Below are positions 1 to 7,444 of a DNA stretch of 64,000 nt, one piece after another; within the stretch, counting starts at the first letter, position 1; each line of letters opens with the position of its first letter. Source of the stretch: Vogesella aquatica. GTDB taxonomy: Bacteria > Pseudomonadota > Gammaproteobacteria > Burkholderiales > Chromobacteriaceae. A model generated the notes under the pieces. It did not search any database, was not told the DNA's origin, and saw nothing but the letters and a program-made list of their open reading frames with translations. The stretch is taken from NCBI RefSeq assembly GCF_028548455.1, contig NZ_JAQQLF010000001.1, positions 124,001-188,000 of the forward strand. Direction: 5' to 3'. The translations under genes and the position numbers were made by a program.

Positions 1-525
1 GAACAGGTCGATACGGCCTGCGGCCAACTTGCGCAGATTACTGACATCGTCGGTGGTGACATCGACCTTCAGCACACCGCTGTGCTGCAGGCGGGTAAAG
101 GTATCGGAGTAAAAATTGCCTGCGGTAATGCCAAAGCGGTAGGGCGCCAGGTCTTCCAGCGTTTTCCAGGCATAGGTTTCACCCAGGCGCTGAAACAGCA
201 CCATGCGGAACGGCAGGACTTCTTCGCTGAACAGCAGGTCTTTCTGGCGATCTTCGTTCGGCGTCCAGCCCAGGCTGCCGTCCACATCGCCGGTGCGCGC
301 CATCTGGATGGCACGGTTATTGGGGTACCAGCCGTAGCTGACGCTGACATTGGCGCGGCGAAACACCTCGGTTACCACCCGCGTCAGAATGCCGCCAAAT
401 GGCAGGTTTTCGGCCATGTACGGCGCGTATTCCTGGTTGGAAAAGCGCACTTTCAATGCCGGCGATGCCCCCAGCACCGTCATCGGCAGTAGCAGTGCGG
501 CCAACCCTATGCATTGTCGCCACAT
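1..525 (-). CDS. Periplasmic solute-binding protein, family 3 type (3' end off window)
   Basis: Reading leftward from an ATG at 523-525, an open frame runs off the window edge without a stop, so the C-terminus is missing. The first 20 or so residues form a signal peptide (Met-Trp-Arg start, Leu-rich core, Val-Leu-Gly-Ala). The mature part contains VRFSNQEY, GDVDGS.GWTP, DLLFSEEVLPFRMVLFQR and YRFGITAGNFYS, the same landmarks as the gene just upstream (607-1380), to which it is roughly 70 % identical by eye. The family (SBP_bac_3) binds amino acids or similar small solutes in the periplasm, for ABC import or for sensing. No permease or ATPase gene lies beside it, so the ligand and partner are unknown. 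A G-rich ribosome-binding stretch precedes the ATG. Confidence 0.85.
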   Translation of the reverse strand, partial: MWRQCIGLAALLLPMTVLGASPALKVRFSNQEYAPYMAENLPFGGILTRVVTEVFRRANVSVSYGWYPNNRAIQMARTGDVDGSLGWTPNEDRQKDLLFSEEVLPFRMVLFQRLGETYAWKTLEDLAPYRFGITAGNFYSDTFTRLQHSGVLKVDVTTDDVSNLRKLAAGRIDLF

Positions 526-606
526 GACACCCCCCAAAAAAGCTCTCCATTTCAGCCTAGGCAGCGGCGTGTCATACACCAAGCAATTTATCGAAAAATA
601 AATACT

Positions 607-1380
607 TCATGGCTGCTGCAGAAATACCCGGCGCCGGCTATCGGCCAGCAAACGGGCAAGCTCGCCACTGCGCTTCATGGCCGCCAGCTCGCGGTTAAAG
701 CGGCGCACCAGCTCGGCCGCCTGCGGGTGGCCGCGCCACACTACCATGCACATCGGGGCACGCCAGTAAGCGCGGGGCTGCGCCATCAGCAAGCCCGCCT
801 GCGCCGGTGACAGCTGCTGCTGAATCAGGAACTGTCCGCTTTCCAGTTCCATTGGCACCAGGTCTACCCGCCGGGCCACCAGCTTGCGCATATTGCTCAG
901 GTCATCGGCCGACTCGTCGGCTTGCAAAGCGCCCTGCTTCAGCAGCTGGTGAAACTCGGGCGAATAAAAATTGCCCAGCGTGACACCAAAGCGATAGGAC
1001 GCCAGGTCTGACAAGGCTTTCCAGCGATAATGCCCAGCCTTGCGCTGGAACAACACCATGCGAAACGGCAACACCTCCTGGCTGAACAGCAAATCGCGCT
1101 CGCGCTCTGGGCTGGGCGTCCAACCCACACTGCCATCCACATCGCCGTTACGTGCCAGCTGGATAGCGCGGTTATTGGGGTACCACACATAGCTGACCGA
1201 CACATTGCCACGGCGGAACACCTCGGTAACCAGCCGTGTGAGCATGCCGCCATCCGGCAGCCGGCTACCGGCGTAAGGCGGGTACTCCTGGTTGGAAAAG
1301 CGCACCTGTAATGGCGGCTCGGCAGCCCATACCCCGCCGGCCAACCACAGCAGGCCCACCACTAGAAACCATCGCCGCAT
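607..1380 (-). CDS. Periplasmic solute-binding protein, family 3 type
   Basis: A 257-residue secreted protein with a signal peptide at residues 1-19 (ends Gly-Val-Trp-Ala). It carries the SBP_bac_3 fold landmarks VRFSNQEYPPY, VSYVWYPNNRAIQ, GDVDGSVGWTP and SQEVLPFRMVLFQR. The ATG at 1378-1380 is chosen because AGGAGA sits 7 bases upstream; the frame stays open further upstream but without a signal peptide. It is the upstream member of a tandem pair with 1-525, about 80 bp apart in the same direction. Its length fits a typical periplasmic binding protein. There is no ABC permease or ATPase nearby, so it may be an orphan receptor or work with a transporter elsewhere. The ligand cannot be read from sequence. 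Confidence 0.88.
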   Translation of the reverse strand: MRRWFLVVGLLWLAGGVWAAEPPLQVRFSNQEYPPYAGSRLPDGGMLTRLVTEVFRRGNVSVSYVWYPNNRAIQLARNGDVDGSVGWTPSPERERDLLFSQEVLPFRMVLFQRKAGHYRWKALSDLASYRFGVTLGNFYSPEFHQLLKQGALQADESADDLSNMRKLVARRVDLVPMELESGQFLIQQQLSPAQAGLLMAQPRAYWRAPMCMVVWRGHPQAAELVRRFNRELAAMKRSGELARLLADSRRRVFLQQP

Positions 1381-1508
1381 CGATATTCTCCTGTTTATCC
1401 TGCCAGTGTAGTGCACATGCTGCAGCACAGTGGCCCCATACATACCGGACAAACTGGCTCTGGGCCAGCCGGCCAGCCCGCGACACAATCAGGGCACAGG
1501 AGAACGCC

Positions 1509-2132
1509 ATGCCACTCTACCAGCCACCCGCTTTTGCCAGCCCAGCCAACACCGCCAGCGCACTGGCAGCCCAACACCCCTTTGCCACGCTGATCACCCC
1601 TGGCGGCGACACGCCGTGGATCAGCCACCTGGTGTTGTTGCCCGCCTCCGGCCAGCCAGACTACCTGCTCGGCCACCTGGCCGCGGCCAATGGCCATAGC
1701 CAGGCCTTGTTACAGGCACCCAGCGTTGCCGTGTTCCAGGGGGAACACGGTTATATCTCGCCACGCTGGTACCACAGCAGCGGCATGGTACCCACCTGGA
1801 ACTACCGCATAGCACACGCGCACTGCGGCCCGGCAGAACAGATAAGCGGCGACGAACTCTACACACTACTGGCGCAGCTCAGTGCCCGCTTCGAAGGGCC
1901 GGACGGCTGGTCGCCACAGGCTGTCCCCGCGCAAGCCATGGCCGCCATGCAGCGCGCGATCGTGGGCTTTCGCCTGCCGGTCATCCAGTGGCAGTGCAAG
2001 GAAAAACTCAGCCAGAACCGCAGCCTGGCCGACCGCCACAGCGTGATCGCGGCGCTGGCCAGTGGCGGGCTTGAAGAGCAGCAGTTGGCCGCCAGCATGC
2101 AGGCAGCGCTCGATAGCGATACTGCCAGCTAG
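1509..2132 (+). CDS. PaiB-like FMN-binding negative transcriptional regulator
   Basis: A 207-residue protein starting MPLYQPPAF, with the split-barrel flavin-binding pattern of the PaiB family: HPFATLIT near residue 26, PWISHLVLLP, then YISPRWY and VPTWNY in the middle, and IVGFRLPV...KEKLSQNR near the C-terminus. Members are cytoplasmic FMN-binding proteins; Bacillus PaiB acts with the acetyltransferase PaiA in repressing sporulation and protease genes, but most homologues are uncharacterised. The start follows AGGAGA at 1497-1502. No PaiA partner adjoins it. It is transcribed divergently from the solute-binding protein pair, with about 130 bp between them. Confidence 0.88.
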   Translation: MPLYQPPAFASPANTASALAAQHPFATLITPGGDTPWISHLVLLPASGQPDYLLGHLAAANGHSQALLQAPSVAVFQGEHGYISPRWYHSSGMVPTWNYRIAHAHCGPAEQISGDELYTLLAQLSARFEGPDGWSPQAVPAQAMAAMQRAIVGFRLPVIQWQCKEKLSQNRSLADRHSVIAALASGGLEEQQLAASMQAALDSDTAS

Positions 2133-2187
2133 CCGGCAAAACCCGTTACACTGCAAGGCTTGACGTACCCCACGCGAAAGCCCTGCA

Positions 2188-2739
2188 ATGGCACTGAAAG
2201 CCACCATTTACAAAGCCGACCTCACGATTTCCGATATGGACCGTGGCTATTACGACAGCCATAGCCTGACCATCGCCCAGCACCCGTCCGAAACCATCGA
2301 GCGCATGATGCTGCGCATTGCCGTATTTGCCCTGCACGCAGGCGAATACATGGTATTTACCCGCGGCATCAGTGACGACGAGGAGCCGGACCTGTGGCTG
2401 AAGAATTTCAGCGATGAGATCGAACAGTGGGTAGAGCTGGGCGAGCCGGACGAAAAGCGCCTGCGCAAAGCCTGCGGCCGCGCCGGCCAGGTATGGCTGT
2501 ACAACTACGGCGGCCGCTCGGCGGATATCTGGTGGGAAGGCATGGCAGGCAAGGTGGGCCGCTTCGACCACCTGAACATCTTCAGCATCGCCACCGACAC
2601 CCTGGCCGAGCTGGCCGCGCTGTGCGAGCGCAGCATGCAGCTGAACGCCACCGTACAGGACGGCGTGCTGTGGCTGTCGTCCGAACAAGGCAGTGTAGCC
2701 GTCAGCCCGCACCGCCTGTACGGCAGCGCCGAGCGCTAA
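2188..2739 (+). CDS. yaeQ: YaeQ family protein
   Basis: A 183-residue cytoplasmic protein that matches YaeQ over its full length: MALKATIYKADL at the start, ISDMDRGYYDSHSLTIAQHPSE, then RMMLRIAVFALHA, GEPDEKRLRKAC, and IWWEG in the second half. YaeQ has a nuclease-like (PD-(D/E)XK-type) fold; it was once proposed as a suppressor of rfaH loss, but its molecular role is unsettled. It lies 55 bp downstream of the PaiB-like gene on the same strand and may be co-transcribed with it. argH follows after about 120 bp with its own possible promoter. Confidence 0.9.
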   Translation: MALKATIYKADLTISDMDRGYYDSHSLTIAQHPSETIERMMLRIAVFALHAGEYMVFTRGISDDEEPDLWLKNFSDEIEQWVELGEPDEKRLRKACGRAGQVWLYNYGGRSADIWWEGMAGKVGRFDHLNIFSIATDTLAELAALCERSMQLNATVQDGVLWLSSEQGSVAVSPHRLYGSAER

Positions 2740-2782
2740 GCGCAGCCCGCCCGCCTGCCGGGTGAAAATTCAGCCGGTCTAT

Positions 2783-2811
2783 CCCTTTATGGCGGTGGGC
2801 TGGCATATAAT
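2783..2811 (+). promoter_or_regulatory. Possible sigma-70 promoter of argH
   Basis: A perfect -10 word TATAAT lies at 2806-2811, 48 bases before the argH start. The matching -35 region around 2783-2788 is poor (C/T-rich), so this is only a candidate start site. It is placed correctly between the yaeQ stop and the argH start. Confidence 0.35.
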
Positions 2812-2858
2812 CCTTGCCCATAATCGCCATACATTTACAGACTTGGGACATTTTCGCC

Positions 2859-4241
2859 ATGCAAGATACGCACGCCTGGTCCGGCCGCTTCTCCGAACCC
2901 GTTTCCGAACTGGTTAAAAAATACACCGCTTCGGTTACTTTCGATAACCGTCTGGCCGAGTTCGACATCGAAGGCTCGCTGGCCCACGCCGCCATGCTGA
3001 ACAAGTCCGGCGTGCTGTCCGACGCCGACCTGGCCGCCATCCGCGACGGCATGGCGCAGATCATCGCCGACATCCGCGCCGGCAACTTCGACTGGAGCGT
3101 GGACCTGGAAGACGTGCACATGAACGTGGAGCGCCGCCTGACCGACAAGATCGGCGACGCCGGCAAGCGCCTGCACACCGGCCGCAGCCGTAACGACCAG
3201 GTGGCCACCGACATCCGCCTGTGGCTGCGCGCGCAGATCGACGCCATCGTGGTGCTGATTGCCGAGCTGCAAACCAGCCTGCTGGACCTGGCCGAGCAGC
3301 ACGCCGACACCGTAATGCCAGGCTTTACCCACCTGCAGGTAGCGCAGCCGGTGACCTTTGGCCACCACATGCTGGCCTACGTGGAAATGCTGGGCCGCGA
3401 CGCCGAGCGCATGAGCGACTGCCGCAAGCGCGTCAACCGCCTGCCGCTGGGCGCTGCCGCGCTGGCTGGTACCACCTTCCCGATCGACCGCCACTACACC
3501 GCGCAGCTGCTGGGTTTTGACGACGTATGCCACAACTCGCTGGACGCCGTATCCGACCGTGACTTCGCCATCGAATTCACCGCCGCCGCCAGCTTGGTGA
3601 TGGTGCACCTGAGCCGCCTGTCCGAAGAGCTGATCCTGTGGATGAGCCCGCGCGTCGGCTTTATCGATATCGCCGACCGTTTCTGCACCGGCAGCTCCAT
3701 CATGCCGCAGAAGAAAAACCCGGACGTGCCGGAGCTGGTACGCGGCAAATCCGGCCGTGTGGTTGGCCACCTGATCGCACTGGTCACCCTGATGAAGGCG
3801 CAACCGCTGGCCTACAACAAGGACAACCAGGAAGACAAAGAGCCGCTGTTCGACACCGCCGACACCCTGATCGACACCCTGCGCATCTACGCCGACATGA
3901 TGCGCGGCATCACCGTGAAACCGGACGCCATGCGCGCCGCCGTGCTGCAGGGTTTTGCCACCGCCACCGACCTGGCCGATTACCTGGTGAAAAAAGGCAT
4001 GCCGTTCCGCGACAGCCACGAAGTGGTCGCCCTGACCGTGCGCCACGCCGAGCAGCAGGGCGTGGACATTGCCGACCTCAGCCTGGACACGCTGCGCCAG
4101 TTCAGCACCCTGATCGAGCAGGACGTGTACAGCGTACTGACCCCGGAAGGCAGCCTGGCCCAGCGCGACCACGTGGGTGGCACCGCGCCGAACCAGGTAC
4201 GCTTCCAGATTGCCCGCCACCGCGCCCGCCTGGCCGGTTAA
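2859..4241 (+). CDS. argH: Argininosuccinate lyase
   Basis: A 460-residue enzyme, normal length for ArgH. It splits argininosuccinate into arginine and fumarate, the last step of arginine synthesis, as a cytoplasmic homotetramer. Landmarks are WSGRF at residues 7-11, [13 protein letters not shown] near 108, the HLQ.AQP motif near 160, and the superfamily signature [11 protein letters not shown] near residue 280, which holds the catalytic serine loop. The ATG at 2859 is chosen over an upstream in-frame ATG at 2814 because the protein then starts at the conserved position. A strong terminator follows. No other arg gene is in the window. Confidence 0.97.
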   Translation: MQDTHAWSGRFSEPVSELVKKYTASVTFDNRLAEFDIEGSLAHAAMLNKSGVLSDADLAAIRDGMAQIIADIRAGNFDWSVDLEDVHMNVERRLTDKIGDAGKRLHTGRSRNDQVATDIRLWLRAQIDAIVVLIAELQTSLLDLAEQHADTVMPGFTHLQVAQPVTFGHHMLAYVEMLGRDAERMSDCRKRVNRLPLGAAALAGTTFPIDRHYTAQLLGFDDVCHNSLDAVSDRDFAIEFTAAASLVMVHLSRLSEELILWMSPRVGFIDIADRFCTGSSIMPQKKNPDVPELVRGKSGRVVGHLIALVTLMKAQPLAYNKDNQEDKEPLFDTADTLIDTLRIYADMMRGITVKPDAMRAAVLQGFATATDLADYLVKKGMPFRDSHEVVALTVRHAEQQGVDIADLSLDTLRQFSTLIEQDVYSVLTPEGSLAQRDHVGGTAPNQVRFQIARHRARLAG

Positions 4242-4258
4242 GCAAGCAAGTTCCATAG

Positions 4259-4288
4259 AAAACCCCCGGTATCTACCGGGGGTTTTTA
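4259..4288 (+). terminator. Rho-independent terminator of argH
   Basis: A perfect 12-bp stem (AAAACCCCCGGT and its complement, loop ATCT) ends in a T run, 17 bases after the argH stop. Confidence 0.92.
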
Positions 4289-4404
4289 TATTGTCATCCA
4301 CGCATGACACACTGTTACCTATTGCCACCGTGCGGCGCTTGCCAGCCTGCGCGGCACAGGGCAATACTGATGACGCCTTATCGCCAACCCAAAGGACGAC
4401 TACC

Positions 4405-4665
4405 ATGCGCAAACTGCTTGCCCTGGCCCTGCTGGCCTGTGTTTCCACCGCCACCTTTGCTGCTGACGCCAGCTGCGAAGCCAAAGCCACCGAGAAGAAA
4501 CTGGCCGGTGCCGCCAAGAACAGCTTCGTGAAGAAGTGCGAAAAAGACAGCAAAGCCGCCGGCGCGCAAGCCAGCTGCGACGCCAAAGCCGCCGAGAAGA
4601 AACTGGCCGGCGCCGCCAAAAACAGCTTTGTGAAGAAATGCGTGAAAGACGCCGGCGCCGCCTGA
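4405..4665 (+). CDS. Small secreted PsiF-repeat protein
   Basis: An 86-residue protein with a signal peptide at about residues 1-20 (MRKLLALALLACVSTATFAA). The mature part is two near-identical copies of the pattern Ser-Cys-x-Ala-Lys-Ala-x-Glu-Lys-Lys-Leu-Ala-Gly-Ala-Ala-Lys-Asn-Ser-Phe-Val-Lys-Lys-Cys, each with two cysteines about 21 residues apart. This is the PsiF repeat, named after the phosphate-starvation-inducible E. coli PsiF; the function is unknown and the location is probably periplasmic. The start follows AAAGGA. The two repeats are also about 90 % identical in DNA, so the duplication looks recent. I see no obvious Pho box upstream. Confidence 0.85.
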   Translation: MRKLLALALLACVSTATFAADASCEAKATEKKLAGAAKNSFVKKCEKDSKAAGAQASCDAKAAEKKLAGAAKNSFVKKCVKDAGAA

Positions 4666-4745
4666 TCACCGCCCGCCTGTCACCACCAAGCCCCGCCAAG
4701 TGCGTAATGCCAGTCAGTTAGGCGAATGTGCTTGGCCATCAAGTA

Positions 4746-4773
4746 GGATGGGCGTGAGTGTAGCGCCCCATCC
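4746..4773. repeat. Small hairpin (GGATGGGCG type)
   Basis: GGATGGGCG at 4746-4754 pairs with CGCCCCATCC at 4764-4773 with one bulged base and a 9-base loop. It resembles widespread REP-like hairpins of the GGATGGG class found between proteobacterial genes. No second copy was seen in this window. Confidence 0.5.
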
Positions 4774-4785
4774 CGTTGGCGCGAG

Positions 4786-4892
4786 CCGGTCAAAATGGTT
4801 CGCCCCAGGTTTTAAGACGACGATTTGTTTGAGCCCCGAGCCGTTAGCGAGGGGCGAGTTCGGCGGCGCCTGGGGCGTGCCATTTTGACCGG
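4786..4892. repeat. Long imperfect inverted repeat, MITE- or RNA-like
   Basis: Two 24-base arms (4786-4809 and 4869-4892) match as inverted repeats at 22 of 24 positions and enclose 59 bases. Inside, GCCCC near 4834 and GGGGC near 4851 can form a second stem. The arms begin and end with CCGGTC / GACCGG. It could be a folded RNA, a miniature mobile element remnant or a complex terminator of the PsiF-repeat gene. I see no flanking target duplication. Confidence 0.55.
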
Positions 4893-4924
4893 GGTTTCGA
4901 GCAGCCCCGGGTTGCGGGGGAATG

Positions 4925-4952
4925 AAAAGGGGGCGGCAACCCGCCCCCTTTC
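4925..4952. terminator. Bidirectional terminator-like hairpin
   Basis: A perfect 11-bp stem AAAGGGGGCGG / CCGCCCCCTTT with loop CAAC at 4926-4951. It can serve the tautomerase gene from the right and the PsiF-repeat gene from the left, although the T runs are short. Confidence 0.6.
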
Positions 4953-5148
4953 CCGTTTGCCGGGCGGAACCGGCATCTAATCATCGTCCGCATCGCGGAC
5001 ACAATAGCACTCTTCAAACACAACAAACCCCTAGCCAAAAAAAGCGCCATTCAGCGTTAACTGACTGGCATTACACCAAGTGCGGGGCTTTGTTTTGCTG
5101 CGGCCAACCCTGCACCAACGCAAGCGGCCACGCGGCAAGGGCTCGGTG

Positions 5149-5352
5149 CTAGCTGCCGCGCGCGCGGCGCACGGTGATGCTCTCGCCGCCGATGCCCCAG
5201 TTATCGGTATCCACCTCGTCGATCACCACCACGGTGGTGGCCGGATTCTTGTTCAGCACCGTCTGCAGCAGCTGTGTTACGCCGGCAATCAGCTCGGCTT
5301 TTTGCTCGGCGGTCACGCCTTCACGGGTAATCTTGATGTTGACGTAGGGCAT
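5149..5352 (-). CDS. 4-oxalocrotonate tautomerase family protein
   Basis: A 67-residue protein starting Met-Pro-Tyr-Val-Asn-Ile-Lys-Ile. After removal of Met, Pro1 would be the catalytic base of the tautomerase superfamily. The central ELIAGVTQLL helix and ATTVVVIDEVDTDNWGIGG fit the 4-OT fold, including the conserved Asp-Asn-Trp-Gly. Family members isomerise dienols to enones as small hexamers. No aromatic degradation genes are nearby, so the substrate is unknown. It lies just downstream of the EamA gene on the same strand, 21 bp apart, and may be co-transcribed with it. Confidence 0.88.
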   Translation of the reverse strand: MPYVNIKITREGVTAEQKAELIAGVTQLLQTVLNKNPATTVVVIDEVDTDNWGIGGESITVRRARGS

Positions 5353-5373
5353 GATGACTCCAGGGTTTCAGGT

Positions 5374-6288
5374 TCAGGGTTGGCCGCAAGCCGCCACCGT
5401 GCGGGGCTGGACAGGGGCGGGTACCGGGCGCGATACCCACCAGGCGCCCAGCGATACACACAATAGTGCCGACGCCAGCGTAGCGGTGAGCGGCTCGTGC
5501 AATAGTGGTACGGCAGCGATACCGGTCAGCACCGGAATCAGCGCCATCAGCGCCGCCACGCGCGACGGGCCCAGCAAATCGACAGCCCGCAGGTAACACA
5601 GCATGGCCACGATGGCCGGGCTGATGCCGTGAAACAGCGCCTGGCTCACGATCATCGGCCACGGCGTTGCCGCCAGGCCTTTGGGCAAGCACAGCAAATA
5701 CACCGGCAAATAGAGCAGGGTAGACGCCAGCGTCACAAAGCTGGTGAGCAGCCACGGTGCGTAGCCCCAACGCTTGGCCAGCAAGGCATAGAGCGCCCAC
5801 AGCACACCGGCGGTCAGCAGCATGCCATCGCCCAGCCATTGCCCTGGCTGCGCCTGGCCGGCAAACAGCGGCCAGCCCAGCAGGCCCAGCCCCAGCGCCA
5901 TCACCGCGTAGCCGGGGCGGGCGGCGCGCGGCGGCCAACCCTGGCCCAGCAATAACAGTAACAGCGCCATCAGGAAAGGCTGGAGGCCGGCAACCAGCAG
6001 CGCCAGGTGTGCGGCTGGTACCCAGCGTACCGCGCTGTAGCACAGCAGACAGAAACCGATGCAGCCTATCAGCGCCAGCAACCATAGCCGGCGATCGCGC
6101 CACGCGGCCAACGCTGGGCGCGGCAGGCACAGTAGCACCACGCTGGCCGTGCCCAGCCGCAGCGCCAGCAGGTCGTAGGCGGTGAGCGGCGTCTTGCCGG
6201 CCAGGCGCGCCATCAGCATGAAGCTGCTCCATAACAACAGGCAGGCAAACAGGTACAGGTAGCCGCTTCGGCTGGCGCGTTGGGGCAT
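5374..6288 (-). CDS. EamA-family (DMT) inner-membrane transporter
   Basis: A 304-residue, very hydrophobic protein with about ten membrane segments, built from two EamA halves (roughly residues 10-140 and 150-290). This matches drug/metabolite exporters of the RhaT/YdcZ type. The ATG at 6288 is used; an in-frame TTG at 6303 would add five residues but has no better ribosome site. It is divergent from a LysR regulator at 6388, the usual arrangement for a regulator controlling an exporter. The C-terminus contains a copy of GTTGGCCGCA (5379-5388). The substrate is unknown. Confidence 0.85.
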   Translation of the reverse strand: MPQRASRSGYLYLFACLLLWSSFMLMARLAGKTPLTAYDLLALRLGTASVVLLCLPRPALAAWRDRRLWLLALIGCIGFCLLCYSAVRWVPAAHLALLVAGLQPFLMALLLLLLGQGWPPRAARPGYAVMALGLGLLGWPLFAGQAQPGQWLGDGMLLTAGVLWALYALLAKRWGYAPWLLTSFVTLASTLLYLPVYLLCLPKGLAATPWPMIVSQALFHGISPAIVAMLCYLRAVDLLGPSRVAALMALIPVLTGIAAVPLLHEPLTATLASALLCVSLGAWWVSRPVPAPVQPRTVAACGQP

Positions 6289-6330
6289 GACAGATCTCGG
6301 CAAGGAAACAGGCTGTCACTATGCGTGCCG

Positions 6331-6366
6331 TTTTTCATCCTGAAAAATGAATTATTATGATGAAAA
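6331..6366. promoter_or_regulatory. Putative LysR operator between EamA and lysR genes
   Basis: In the divergent spacer, TTTTTCA at 6331-6337 and TGAAAAA at 6341-6347 form a perfect inverted repeat. TTTTCATC at 6332-6339 also pairs with GATGAAAA at 6359-6366 as wider arms. AT-rich symmetric sites of this kind between a LysR gene and its target are typical binding sites. Which pairing matters is not decided by sequence. Confidence 0.5.
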
Positions 6367-6387
6367 GCATCCCACGTGGAGAATGGT

Positions 6388-7242
6388 ATGGACCTAGGCG
6401 ATCTGGCTATCTTTCAAGCGGTACTCAAAGAAGGTGGCATTACCGCCGCCGCGCGCCGCCTGCACCGCGTGCAATCCAACATCACCACCCGCATCAAGCA
6501 GCTGGAAGACAGCCTGGGTGTCGCGCTGTTCGAACGCGACGGCCGCGGCGTGCGGCCCACTGCCGCCGCCCACGTGCTGGCCGACTACAGCACGCGCCTG
6601 CTGGCGCTGGCCGACGAGGCTCGCGCAGCGGTGGCCAGCGACAGACCACGTGGGCAGCTAAGGCTGGGCGCCATGGAAAACACCGCTGCCGTGCGCCTGC
6701 CCCCGCTGCTGGCCAGCTTTCACCAGCAACACCCCGACGTGCGGCTGGAGCTGCGTACCGGCCCTACCGCCAGCATGATCAGCGCCGTGCTGGCTGGCGA
6801 GCTGGACTGCGCGCTGGTATGTGGCCCGGTGAACGAACCCAGGCTGGAGAGCCAGCCGTTTTGCCAGGAAAACCTGCTGCTGATCAGCGCACTGGGGGCC
6901 AGGGTAGGGCCGGAACACGGGCCGCTTACCCTGCTGGCTTTTGACCACGGCTGCGCCTACCGGCAACGGCTGGAACGCTGGCTGGAAGAAAGCGGCTGCG
7001 TGGTGGACCGGCTGGTGGAGCTGGACTCCTACCATGCCATGATCAGCTGCGCCGCCAGCGGCATGGGCATTGCGCTGGTACCCGAAGCACTGCTGGCACT
7101 CACCCCGGCAGCCGGCCATGTCGCCACCCACCCGCTACCGGCAGCGCTCGCTCACGCCCCCACGGTACTGATTCGCCGCTGCGGCGTACGCGCGCCGGCC
7201 ATTGATGCATTTGCTGCCAGCCTGGCAATATTTCAGCAATAA
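6388..7242 (+). CDS. LysR-family transcriptional regulator
   Basis: A 284-residue protein: an N-terminal winged helix-turn-helix (residues 1-60: LAIFQAVLKEGGITAAARRL...VQSNITTRIKQLE) and a C-terminal effector-binding domain (about 90-284). The ATG at 6388 follows GGAG with good spacing; a GTG at 6376 is in frame but less well placed. It probably controls the divergent EamA exporter and itself. The ligand is unknown. Confidence 0.9.
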   Translation: MDLGDLAIFQAVLKEGGITAAARRLHRVQSNITTRIKQLEDSLGVALFERDGRGVRPTAAAHVLADYSTRLLALADEARAAVASDRPRGQLRLGAMENTAAVRLPPLLASFHQQHPDVRLELRTGPTASMISAVLAGELDCALVCGPVNEPRLESQPFCQENLLLISALGARVGPEHGPLTLLAFDHGCAYRQRLERWLEESGCVVDRLVELDSYHAMISCAASGMGIALVPEALLALTPAAGHVATHPLPAALAHAPTVLIRRCGVRAPAIDAFAASLAIFQQ

Positions 7243-7357
7243 AATGCCAAAGGTATCGAATACATATAATGTAGAAAGTTTTTAAAAATCAGCCACCTAG
7301 CCAACAGGGTTTGACCATTATCAAGGGTGGGCAGCGCATTAGGACATACGATACTCA

Positions 7358-7415
7358 CGCGTGCTTTTATATAAAAAATCATTTTCATTTAATAAATATG
7401 TAAATTAAGCACGCG
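7358..7415. promoter_or_regulatory. Inverted repeat flanking an AT-rich segment upstream of the chemoreceptor gene
   Basis: CGCGTGCTT at 7358-7366 and AAGCACGCG at 7407-7415 form a perfect 9-bp inverted repeat enclosing 40 bases that are almost all A/T. It lies 30 bases before the chemoreceptor start and may be an operator or a 5' leader stem. The spacer 7243-7444 is conspicuously AT-rich for this genome. Confidence 0.45.
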
Positions 7416-7444
7416 CAAAGCCACCCACCTCTGCGTAAAAAACC

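Larger units (their letters stand above)
4666..5148. other. Non-coding region with structured repeats
   Basis: About 480 bp with no gene I can support. From left to right it holds a small hairpin (4746-4773), a long imperfect inverted repeat (4786-4892), a GC-rich terminator-like hairpin (4926-4951) and, at 5099-5108, one copy of the TGCGGCCAAC word. Short open frames here have no start signal and no recognisable product. Confidence 0.6.

Noticed and set aside
2835-4619. A 594-codon open frame opposite argH and the PsiF-repeat gene
   Set aside because: It spans two real genes and a terminator on the other strand; composition-driven.
7402-7428. Flagellar sigma-28 promoter before the chemoreceptor
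   Set aside because: A TAAA-N15-GCC arrangement exists, but the rest of the -10 element (CGATAA) does not match.
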